Under the pieces are notes generated by a model that saw only the letters and a list, made by a program, of their open reading frames with translations, ran no database searches and had not been told where the DNA came from. From Bacteroidales bacterium UBA3684 (lineage in GTDB: Bacteria > Bacteroidota > Bacteroidia > Bacteroidales > P3), in contig DFIZ01000032.1 of NCBI GenBank assembly GCA_002372855.1, positions 6,774 through 27,353 on the forward strand: a DNA stretch of 20,580 nt, given 5' to 3'. Shown here piece after piece: positions 1 through 6,334 of this stretch. Position numbers and translations under genes: made by a program. Positions within the stretch are counted from its first letter, which is position 1. Every line of letters starts with the position of its first letter.

Positions 1-79
1 AACGATATAAGAACAATATAAGAAATGACCTCTTTGGTAGGTATCGGGTAGGTGTCGGGTAGGTATGAGGCAGGTGGCT
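1..79. repeat. 11-bp degenerate tandem repeats downstream of the minus-strand gene
   Basis: Successive 11-base units can be read along this stretch. Two AT-rich units (AACGATATAAG, AACAATATAAG) occupy 1-22. After a less regular unit come GGTAGGTATCG, GGTAGGTGTCG, GGTAGGTATGA and GGCAGGTGGCT at 36-79. The stretch lies just beyond the stop codon of the minus-strand gene at 98. Read in that gene's sense it is a C-rich 11-mer array followed by an AT-rich 11-mer array. The same bipartite layout occurs after the last gene of the window (20498-20580). It may extend upstream of the window. Its function is unknown. Confidence 0.75.
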
Positions 80-97
80 GGAGTGGGGAGGTGGGGG

Positions 98-3000
98 TTA
101 GCGGATGAGGGTGACGGTGCCGAGGCCGTTGCGGCGTTCGCCGTAGATGTCGGTGAGGAACCAGCGGTAGACGTAGGCGCCCTGCGGCACGGGGGTGCCG
201 TCGTGGGTGCCGTCCCAGAGGAGGTCGATGTCGTCGGATTTCCACACCAGGAGGCCCTGGCGGTTGTAGACGGTCATCTCGAACTCCTGCACCTCGAAGG
301 AGGTGTGGCAGCCGAAGCGGTTGTTGCTCTCCTGGTCGGGGAAGAAGATGTTGGGGAACCAGACGGAGCGTATCTTGGTGACGAAGACGACGGTGGTGTC
401 GGCGCAGCAGTTGTAGCGGTTGCAGGAGGTCATGGTGACGCTGACGGAGTCGGGCAGGGGGTGCTGGAAGTGGCGCCGTGCGCGCTCGCCGCTGAGGGTG
501 GGGCCGTCGCTGTACTGCCAGGTGGTGTGGTGGCGGTCGTCGGAGCAGTCGTGGAGCATCAGCACGGGGTGGTCGAAGTCGATGAAGGAGCGGTTGCTTT
601 CGATGCAGAGCGCTGGAGGGGGTTCGACGCCGACGGTGATGGAGGCGATGGTGTTGCCCGCCGCGTCGAGGAGGCTGTAGGTGGTGGTCTGCGTGGGGTG
701 CACGCTGACGGGGTTCTGTCCCTGGAGGGCGTCGAGGGCGGGGTCGGCGGGCGCGGCGCTCCAGATGAAGGTGTGGGTGCCTGTGGCGGTGAGGGTCACC
801 TCCTCGCCGGGGCACACGCCGTCGGCGCTGGCGGTGAGGCCTGCGGCTTCATAGCCTACGATGAGCGTCAGCACCGAGTCGCAGCCGTTCTGCGCCGTGT
901 AGCGGAAGGTGTAGGTGCCGGCGAGGGTGATGGCGGTGTCGGCGAAGTGGAGGGTGTCGCCGGCGATGAGGCTCATGGAGAGGGTGTCGCGCACCGATGC
1001 CAATACGGTGAGCGTCAGGTGGATGTGGTGCACGGTGTCGTTCTGCGCCCAGTTGGACTCCCGCTGCAGTGTGCCGGGCTGGGCGGTCTCGGTGGCTCTA
1101 AGGTAGATGAGGCCCTCGAGGGGCGGGGTGTAGGTCTGTCCGCCGACGGTGAAGGAGGCCGGCAGGCGGTATTCCTGGCTCTGGCACACGGTGTCGGAGA
1201 AGTGGATGGTGTCGTGGATGATGGGTTGCACGTAGGGCAGCGGGACGAGGTGTTCGCCGAGGCTGAAGCTGTAGCCGTCCACGTTGCCGATGCCGTTGAG
1301 CCAGGCCACGAAGTTTCCGGAGTTGGAGTGGAGGGTGTGCGAGCCCTGTTGGACGGCGATACAGGCGTGGCTGTAGCTTGTGGTGCCGATGGGCTGGAAT
1401 CGGGAGCTGATGTCGTTGCCGTCAAGATAGATGGCGGAGGGGGAGTCGGTGGCGATGTAGAGGTTCCAGGTGGAGACGATGCGTTCGGTGGTGGGGGTGG
1501 CGAAGGAGCTGTGGCAGATGCCGTTTTCGAAGGCGGGGAGCGAGAGCAGTGCGGCGTCGCCGGGTTCGGCGTTCCAGTCGGAGCTTTTGGAGCAGAGTCC
1601 TACGCTGACGGGTGCCGAGGAGGAGAGGATGTGGTTGGCATTGGCGGAGATGTCTAATTCCATCGTTTGCCGCGGAGTGAGGGAGAAGGAGTTTCCGTTG
1701 TCCATGGTGAGAGTGCATGCGGTGTCGCCTGCCACCACGCGCAGGATGTTGCCCACGGAGCGCTGCACATCGGCCATCACGGGGAAGGTCTTTCCCCAGT
1801 ATTCCACAGGCAGTGCCTGGTCGAAGATGAAGTCGCCACTGGGTGTTTCGTGCGGCAGGCTGGTGAACTGGTTGCCTTGGAAGATGGCTATGGGGTTGTT
1901 GGAGGTGACGACCATGCCTGCCAGCGAGGCGTTGGGGCTGTTGGCCATAAGGGTGAGGGTTTGTCCGGCGCTGCCGAGGGTGAGCGAGGCTTGGGAGCCT
2001 GCGGGTGCCGCCGGGGCGTCGCCTGGTATGGAATAGAGCGTACAGGGTGGCGTGTATTGGACGGTGGTGTTGGGCTCTGTGGCGACGATGGTGATGGTGG
2101 CGCCGGTGTAGTTGGTGCGGGAGGGGTCGGCGGGGTAGTCGTTGACAATGTAGCGCCGGCGAAGGATTTCGGTGGGCAGTATGTTGGTGGCTCCCGAGGA
2201 GGCCAGCTCGGTCTGGAGGGCCACCAGCTGGATGCTGGCGGTGGAGGTGACGTGGATGCCTTTGTTCTCGCCCATGTTGTAGTGTTCGGGTTGTACCCAG
2301 TTGGGCAGGGTGATGGTGGTGGCGGAACCGGCGCTGTGGTTGACGGTCTGGCTCCAGGCCATGAGGGGGGCGCTCGCTGTGACGGTGCATGTGGTGTCGC
2401 CCGTGATAATCAACGAGGTGGTGTTAGGAGTCTGCTCGCCACCGTTCAGCGGGACAGCCATCCAGAAGTCGCTGCCGCTTCCGTTGGCTCGTTGGCAGGG
2501 CACAGTGGGTTCTTCTGCTTCGAGGGCCATTCCGGCGAGGAAGGCGTAGCCTACCCACCGAGAGAGTCCAGACACGGTGGCGTAGAAGGGGCCGACGGTG
2601 TTCTCCAGCGTGTGGGCGCCGGGGGCGATATTGTGCTGGTAATAGCAGTAGGGAGTGCCGGCCAGAGGGGTGAAGAGACTGGCGGCGATGGGATTGCCGT
2701 CGAGAATCATGCTAGAGGCTGCAGCGGTGGTGGTGACGATGTCCAGATAGTTGTGGCTGGGGTCGATGTATTGTTCGCTCCAGGTGTCGTTGTTGCAGTT
2801 GTGCACGGGGAAGGTGGTGCTGCAGAGCCAGTTGTGCACGGGCGGAATGTCGACCGATGCGGGGTCGCCCAGGGAGGTGGCGTTGAACTTGTCGAAGCTG
2901 ATCAGATACTTGCACACGTAGACAGGTCCTGAGGAGGTGATGTGTGCCGCTGAGTTGGCGGGCAGGTGCCATTCATAGGTTTCTCCGGCGTTGAGGGTGA

Positions 3001-3865
3001 CGGAGCTTGGGGAAGCGGAGGTGCAAGAGATTTGTACTGTGGTGCCGTTGGTGGATGCTGTGATGCGAATTTGGTCGCCTTCGGTGCGCGCCTGCTGGGA
3101 TACGACGACGAACTCGGTTCCCCACCAGTCGAGGGGTATGGCCTGTTCCACAAGGTGGTCGCGTCCGCGCTGAACATCGGTTGTGCCCACACGGGCGCAG
3201 GTGTGGCCTTGAAAAAGGGCGAAAGGCTTGTTGTTGGAGGATATGGTCATGCCGCTGAAGCCTTCGTTTATTCCGCATTTCAGAGCCAGGCTTTGACCGG
3301 TGTTGAGGGTGACGGTGTAGGTGCTGCCGGGACTCAGCGAGAGGTTTTCGACATTGCAAGGGAGGGTCATGGTGAAGACGGTGTTGTCTTCGGTGGCCAC
3401 CAGGGCCAGGCCGCCGGCATAGTCGCTGTTGTTGGGGTAGTCCTGTACGATGTATTGCGAGGTGAGGCGTTCGGATGGCAAAATGTTGCAGTAGTCCCAT
3501 GAGTCGGCGCGGTAGTTGCTGGCATAGAGCGAGATGTCCTGGGTAGAGGTGACGTGGTAGCCCATGTTGTGGGCCGTGGCCGAGGGAATGGAGGTTGCGT
3601 TGGGAAGCTGAATGTAGGTTTTTGTTCCTCCAGTGTGCTCGACGGAGGTGTTCCAGCCCGTCACGGGGTTGGAGACGGTGATGGTGGCATTGTTGAGTCC
3701 GGTGGCGATTATGGAGAAGGATGTTTGAGGTACGTTGCCGTTGGGAATGAACGAGACCCAGAAGTCATTGCCGGCAGTGGTGTAGTTGCTGCATGGCGAG
3801 TCGGACTGTCCTCGCAATGGAAGCAGACATATCAAAAGAGCGAGAGTAAGTACCAATCGTTTCAT
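98..3865 (-). CDS. T9SS type B sorting domain protein with two IgGFc-binding-like units
   Basis: Large secreted or cell-surface protein of 1255 residues; the substrate or ligand is not known. Residues 1-20 form a signal peptide (MKR, hydrophobic core LVLTLALLICLLPL). Two related units follow, at about 30-448 and 460-873. Each begins with a GxDFW motif, then 'NMG..HVTST', 'NILP(S/T)E', a 'YIV.DYP' stretch, 'VATE.NT', 'PFALFQG/PIAIFQG' and 'WWGTEF/YWGKTF'. This pattern resembles the IgGFc-binding N-terminal domain family. Residues about 880-1090 look like Ig/PKD-type beta modules with 'DTVC' and 'NGCDSVLTL' motifs. Residues 1166-1255 match the gliding-motility CHU_C (type B) sorting domain: 'FPNIFFPD', 'YNRQG..VW', 'WDGT..G..VPQGAYVY', then a short 'GTVTLIR' end. 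Export by the type IX system and surface attachment or release are inferred from this tail. The gene is divergent from the division cluster and probably unrelated to it in function. Confidence 0.85.
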   Translation of the reverse strand: MKRLVLTLALLICLLPLRGQSDSPCSNYTTAGNDFWVSFIPNGNVPQTSFSIIATGLNNATITVSNPVTGWNTSVEHTGGTKTYIQLPNATSIPSATAHNMGYHVTSTQDISLYASNYRADSWDYCNILPSERLTSQYIVQDYPNNSDYAGGLALVATEDNTVFTMTLPCNVENLSLSPGSTYTVTLNTGQSLALKCGINEGFSGMTISSNNKPFALFQGHTCARVGTTDVQRGRDHLVEQAIPLDWWGTEFVVVSQQARTEGDQIRITASTNGTTVQISCTSASPSSVTLNAGETYEWHLPANSAAHITSSGPVYVCKYLISFDKFNATSLGDPASVDIPPVHNWLCSTTFPVHNCNNDTWSEQYIDPSHNYLDIVTTTAAASSMILDGNPIAASLFTPLAGTPYCYYQHNIAPGAHTLENTVGPFYATVSGLSRWVGYAFLAGMALEAEEPTVPCQRANGSGSDFWMAVPLNGGEQTPNTTSLIITGDTTCTVTASAPLMAWSQTVNHSAGSATTITLPNWVQPEHYNMGENKGIHVTSTASIQLVALQTELASSGATNILPTEILRRRYIVNDYPADPSRTNYTGATITIVATEPNTTVQYTPPCTLYSIPGDAPAAPAGSQASLTLGSAGQTLTLMANSPNASLAGMVVTSNNPIAIFQGNQFTSLPHETPSGDFIFDQALPVEYWGKTFPVMADVQRSVGNILRVVAGDTACTLTMDNGNSFSLTPRQTMELDISANANHILSSSAPVSVGLCSKSSDWNAEPGDAALLSLPAFENGICHSSFATPTTERIVSTWNLYIATDSPSAIYLDGNDISSRFQPIGTTSYSHACIAVQQGSHTLHSNSGNFVAWLNGIGNVDGYSFSLGEHLVPLPYVQPIIHDTIHFSDTVCQSQEYRLPASFTVGGQTYTPPLEGLIYLRATETAQPGTLQRESNWAQNDTVHHIHLTLTVLASVRDTLSMSLIAGDTLHFADTAITLAGTYTFRYTAQNGCDSVLTLIVGYEAAGLTASADGVCPGEEVTLTATGTHTFIWSAAPADPALDALQGQNPVSVHPTQTTTYSLLDAAGNTIASITVGVEPPPALCIESNRSFIDFDHPVLMLHDCSDDRHHTTWQYSDGPTLSGERARRHFQHPLPDSVSVTMTSCNRYNCCADTTVVFVTKIRSVWFPNIFFPDQESNNRFGCHTSFEVQEFEMTVYNRQGLLVWKSDDIDLLWDGTHDGTPVPQGAYVYRWFLTDIYGERRNGLGTVTLIR

Positions 3866-3908
3866 TATGAGTTGTTTTTGTTTTGTATAAGAATATCAGT
3901 ACATGGTG

Positions 3909-3940
3909 CAAATATAATCATATTTTTTTGTGTGACCAAA
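3909..3940 (-). promoter_or_regulatory. Candidate Bacteroidota promoter for the minus-strand surface protein
   Basis: On the minus strand, TTTG (3937-3940) is followed 24 bases downstream by TATATTTG (3909-3916), an exact match to the Bacteroidota -7 consensus TAnnTTTG with a -33-like TTTG. This would give a 5' leader of roughly 35-40 bases before the ATG at 3865. No Shine-Dalgarno sequence is visible, and the leader just before the start is A/C-rich. This is inferred from pattern only. Confidence 0.55.
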
Positions 3941-4010
3941 TTTTTTTTTTGTTCCCTGCCGGGATGTTGTCGGGAAGTGATGGTGACAAGGGGCGGACAT
4001 TCTGAGGGTG

Positions 4011-4136
4011 GAAAAAAGTTTTCAACAAAGGAGTTTGTCAGGAAACGACGGGGGCGGTTGAGATGTTGAGCCGTGCCAAAAGGGTTGATTTTTGGGGGTA
4101 GCCGGATTTTTTTTGTTGAGCGATGAAACTTTTTTC
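4011..4136. repeat. Imperfect inverted repeat upstream of mraZ
   Basis: The left arm is GAAAAAAGTTTTCAACAAAG (4011-4030). Its reverse complement matches the right arm as TTTGTTGA (4112-4119) plus AAACTTTTTTC (4126-4136), interrupted by six extra bases, GCGATG (4120-4125). The arms are separated by 81 bases. Nineteen of the 20 left-arm bases have a partner. Possible roles are an operator pair, a long-range hairpin or the remnant of a small element. No transcription factor can be assigned. Confidence 0.6.
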
Positions 4137-4199
4137 GAGATTCTTCGTTTAGGGTTATGAACAACAAAAAATGGTTAAAAAAAACAAATAAAGGATTTT

Positions 4200-4233
4200 T
4201 TTGGCAGAAATTGGAAATTTCTTCGTAATTTTA
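4200..4233 (+). promoter_or_regulatory. Candidate mraZ / dcw cluster promoter with possible MraZ boxes
   Basis: TTTG (4200-4203) lies exactly 26 bases upstream of TAATTTTA (4226-4233), which matches TAnnTTTG except at the last base. The spacing is that of a Bacteroidota -33/-7 promoter and predicts a short leader of about 17 bases before the mraZ ATG at 4257. Between the two elements, TGGCA (4202-4206) and TGGAA (4212-4216) form a direct repeat with 10-base period. This recalls the TGGGN repeats bound by MraZ in other bacteria, though here there are only two and they are degenerate. Confidence 0.5.
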
Positions 4234-4256
4234 CAACCTGAAAAAAGTAGGTAAAA

Positions 4257-4730
4257 ATGGCCTTAATACTTGGAAAAGAATACTGTAAGGTGGACTCGAA
4301 CGGTCGCTTCAAGTTCCCAATTGCGCTGAAGAGGCAGTTGGAGACTGAGGACGGTCGTTTTGTGATACGCCAGAGTGTCTATGCCGAGTGTTTGGAGCTG
4401 TGGACATACGCCAGTTTCAGGGAGGAAGTGGAGAAATTGCAAGAGAAGCTGAATACGTACAATCTCAAGGAGCGCAACGTGCTGCGCAAGCTGACGGAAG
4501 GCAACGTGATAGAGCTGGACTCGAACGACAGGTTGCTGGTGCCGGCGGAGCAGAAGCACGTGATAGCGAAAGCGAAGGAGATTGTGCTGCAGTCGACTGG
4601 TAAGTTCATAGAGCTGTGGGACCGTGAGGCCTACGAGAAGATGAACAGCGAGAGCGGCGACTTTGCCAAGATGGCGGAGGAACTGCTTGGCACAAATACC
4701 AGTCAGAGCGATGGAAGAGAGAAAGAATGA
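4257..4730 (+). CDS. mraZ: Transcriptional regulator MraZ
   Basis: First gene of the division and cell-wall cluster; 157 residues, normal for the family. MraZ is a DNA-binding protein with two AbrB/SpoVT-like swapped-hairpin domains and is known in other bacteria to regulate its own cluster. Both domains show the DxxxR signature: D13-SNG-R17 in 'VDSNGRFKFP' and D88-SND-R92 in 'LDSNDRLLVP'. The second domain ends in 'ELWDREAYEKM'. The ATG at 4257 follows an A-rich leader without a Shine-Dalgarno sequence. The 3' end overlaps the rsmH start by 20 bases, which suggests coupled translation. The C-terminal tail after residue 135 is polar and unremarkable. Autoregulation here is an inference from the family and the repeat upstream. 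Confidence 0.95.
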   Translation: MALILGKEYCKVDSNGRFKFPIALKRQLETEDGRFVIRQSVYAECLELWTYASFREEVEKLQEKLNTYNLKERNVLRKLTEGNVIELDSNDRLLVPAEQKHVIAKAKEIVLQSTGKFIELWDREAYEKMNSESGDFAKMAEELLGTNTSQSDGREKE

Positions 4731-5703
4731 GCGTCAATCGCAGGCTGGCGGCCTGCGTCCCGAATACCATGTACCTGTGATGCTAAGCGAGGCCATCGAG
4801 GGTTTGTGCCTTCGCGAGGACGGCGTTTATGTCGACGTCACCTTCGGTGGCGGCGGCCATTCGCGTGCCATTCTGGAACGACTTGGTCGCGAAGGGCGTC
4901 TGTTGGCCTTCGACCAGGACGAGGATGCTGTGAAGAGAGTGGAGCGCGGAGAATGGAGCGCGGAGAGCGCGGCACAGTTCACACTGATCAACGAGAATTT
5001 CCGGCACCTGAAGAATTTCCTGCGCATATACGGCGTGAGACAGGTGGACGGAGTGCTGGCCGACCTGGGGGTGAGCAGTCACCAGTTCGACGTGGCGGAG
5101 CGTGGTTTTTCGACCCGTATGGAAGGGGAGCTGGACTTGCGGATGGACCGCCGCGGCGATGTCACAGCGCGCGACCTGGTGGCGTCGCTGGACGAGGAGG
5201 GGCTGGCCAGGATACTGAAGATGTACGGCGAATTGCCCAATGCGCGTCAGATGGCCCGAGCCATAGTGAAGGCCCGTGCCACGAAAGATATAGTGACCAC
5301 CACGGACCTGAAGGAAGCGGTGAGCCATCACCTGCCCAGAGGGATGGAGAACAAATACCTCGCCATGCTGTTCCAGGCGTTGAGGATAGAGGTGAACGGA
5401 GAATTGGAAGCCCTGAAGGAGATGCTGCAGCAGGCGAGCGAGGTGCTGGTGCCTGGCGGAAGGCTGGTGGTGATCAGCTACCATTCGCTGGAGGACCGTC
5501 TGGTGAAGAACTTCATGAAGAGCGGTAACTTCGAGGGAAATCTGGAGAAGGACTTCTATGGCAATGTGCTGTCGCCGATGAAGATGGTGAGCCACGGGGC
5601 CGTGCAGGCCAGCGAAGAGGAGGTGAGGGAGAACAGCAGGGCGCGGAGTGCGAGACTGAGGGTGGGGGTGCGCACCGCAAGCGATGCGCCGCAAGGCAAA
5701 TAA
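4711..5703 (+). CDS. rsmH: 16S rRNA (cytosine(1402)-N(4))-methyltransferase RsmH
   Basis: S-adenosylmethionine-dependent methyltransferase (formerly MraW) that N4-methylates C1402 in the decoding site of 16S rRNA. The 330-residue protein has the SAM-binding loop 'VDVTFGGGGHS' (41-51), 'LADLGVSSHQFD' (116-127), 'GFSTRMEGELDLRMD', 'FQALRIEVN' (221-229), 'ISYHSLEDR' (255-263) and the usual C-terminal 'SEEEVREN.RARSARLR'. An upstream in-frame ATG at 4663 lies deep inside mraZ and would add 16 unrelated residues. The ATG at 4711 fits the family start ('YHVPVMLSEAI' at about residue 19) and is preferred. Codon use is strongly G-ending (gtg, ctg, aag, gag), unlike the C-ending genes at the far end of the cluster. 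Confidence 0.96.
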   Translation: MEERKNERQSQAGGLRPEYHVPVMLSEAIEGLCLREDGVYVDVTFGGGGHSRAILERLGREGRLLAFDQDEDAVKRVERGEWSAESAAQFTLINENFRHLKNFLRIYGVRQVDGVLADLGVSSHQFDVAERGFSTRMEGELDLRMDRRGDVTARDLVASLDEEGLARILKMYGELPNARQMARAIVKARATKDIVTTTDLKEAVSHHLPRGMENKYLAMLFQALRIEVNGELEALKEMLQQASEVLVPGGRLVVISYHSLEDRLVKNFMKSGNFEGNLEKDFYGNVLSPMKMVSHGAVQASEEEVRENSRARSARLRVGVRTASDAPQGK

Positions 5704-5783
5704 AAGAGTAAAGGCGTGCGCGACCTAAAGGCCGCGCCACTGGACAGAGAAACGAGTAATATAGATTAAATAATATAAATAGT

Positions 5784-6275
5784 ATGGGAAACAGGTTTAG
5801 GGAGAAGGTGACAGAAGAAGGCCTGGACGGCAAAGAGACGACGGCACGCGAGGCCGCCGCCGAAGCTGCCGCTGTGGAGACGGAGGAGAGAGAGGAGAGG
5901 GGTGATGAGAAGGAAACGGCGAGTGACGAGAAGGGAGCCGAGAGCGGCGAGCGACGGAGGTCGGACAAGGTGGCAAAGGGAATATCGAAGGTATTGGGGG
6001 GTGATATTTTGGGAGACAAACTGGTCCTGAAGCAAATACCGTTGATGCTGTTGTGTCTGTTTTTCCTGCTGTTGATTGTGGCCAACCGGTACAAGGTGGA
6101 AAGTCTGAGCCGGGACAAGATTGCCACACAAGAGCGAATCGACGACCTGAGGGAGCATCGAATCCAGATGCAAAAGCAGTATCAGAAGAGTGTGAAGATA
6201 TCGCAGATTGCAGAGAATTTGGGAGAAAGAGGCGTAGGCATCACGAGCGGGCCGCCGTATGAAATTGAAAATTGA
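5784..6275 (+). CDS. ftsL: FtsL-like cell division protein, Bacteroidota type
   Basis: Small bitopic divisome protein of 163 residues in the standard ftsL position between rsmH and ftsI. One membrane helix is clear (about 84-101, 'IPLMLLCLFFLLLIVA'). It is followed by 'NRYKVESLSRDKIATQERIDDLREHRIQMQ', a short periplasmic coiled coil typical of Bacteroidota FtsL, and an 'ISQIAENLGERGVGI' tail in which the family usually has a similar helix-turn. 'VLGGDILGDK' before the helix is also typical. Residues 1-65 are a cytoplasmic E/A/K/R-rich low-complexity extension. FtsL normally forms a scaffold with FtsQ and a DivIC-like protein and activates FtsW-FtsI; that role is inferred from family and position. 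The 80-base gap upstream carries only an AT-rich leader and no good promoter match. Confidence 0.85.
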   Translation: MGNRFREKVTEEGLDGKETTAREAAAEAAAVETEEREERGDEKETASDEKGAESGERRRSDKVAKGISKVLGGDILGDKLVLKQIPLMLLCLFFLLLIVANRYKVESLSRDKIATQERIDDLREHRIQMQKQYQKSVKISQIAENLGERGVGITSGPPYEIEN

Positions 6276-6334
6276 AAAAAAAATAGATAGAACACAAGGT
6301 TTTGAAAAAGGAAGAAAATAAAAAGGACACAAGG

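Larger units (their letters stand above)
3866..4256. other. Divergent AT-rich intergenic region between the surface protein and mraZ
   Basis: These 391 bases hold no convincing gene. A 100-codon open frame on the minus strand has low-complexity, K/P/N-rich content and no recognisable domain. The region contains the two outward-facing candidate promoters, a long imperfect inverted repeat (4011-4030 with 4112-4136), many A/T runs, and a GC-richer stretch at about 3955-4080. It separates two divergent transcription units, so regulation of both is likely concentrated here. Confidence 0.7.

Noticed and set aside
65..1657. Long plus-strand open frame (about 530 codons) at the window start
   Set aside because: It is antisense to the clearly recognisable type IX-secreted protein and has G/V/A/E-rich, domain-free content. 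The biased third positions of the real gene remove stops from the opposite strand.
4155..4163. TTATGAACA as a DnaA box upstream of mraZ
   Set aside because: It has one mismatch at a conserved base of TTATNCACA, and such near matches are common in AT-rich sequence.
3865..4167. 100-codon minus-strand open frame in the divergent intergenic region
   Set aside because: No domain, low-complexity K/P/N content, and it overlaps the candidate promoter and inverted repeat. It more likely is non-coding regulatory sequence.
5704..5783. Imperfect hairpin (GTGCGCGACC / GGCCGCGCCAC) and a 17-base direct repeat starting TAAAGGC between rsmH and ftsL
   Set aside because: The stem needs a bulge and a mismatch and has no following T run. 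The repeat is short and imperfect, so neither supports a terminator or mobile-element call.
6302..6334. TTG start for ftsI at 6302
   Set aside because: It is possible, but the added residues are charged low-complexity. The ATG at 6335 lies at the usual distance from the membrane anchor, so it was chosen instead.
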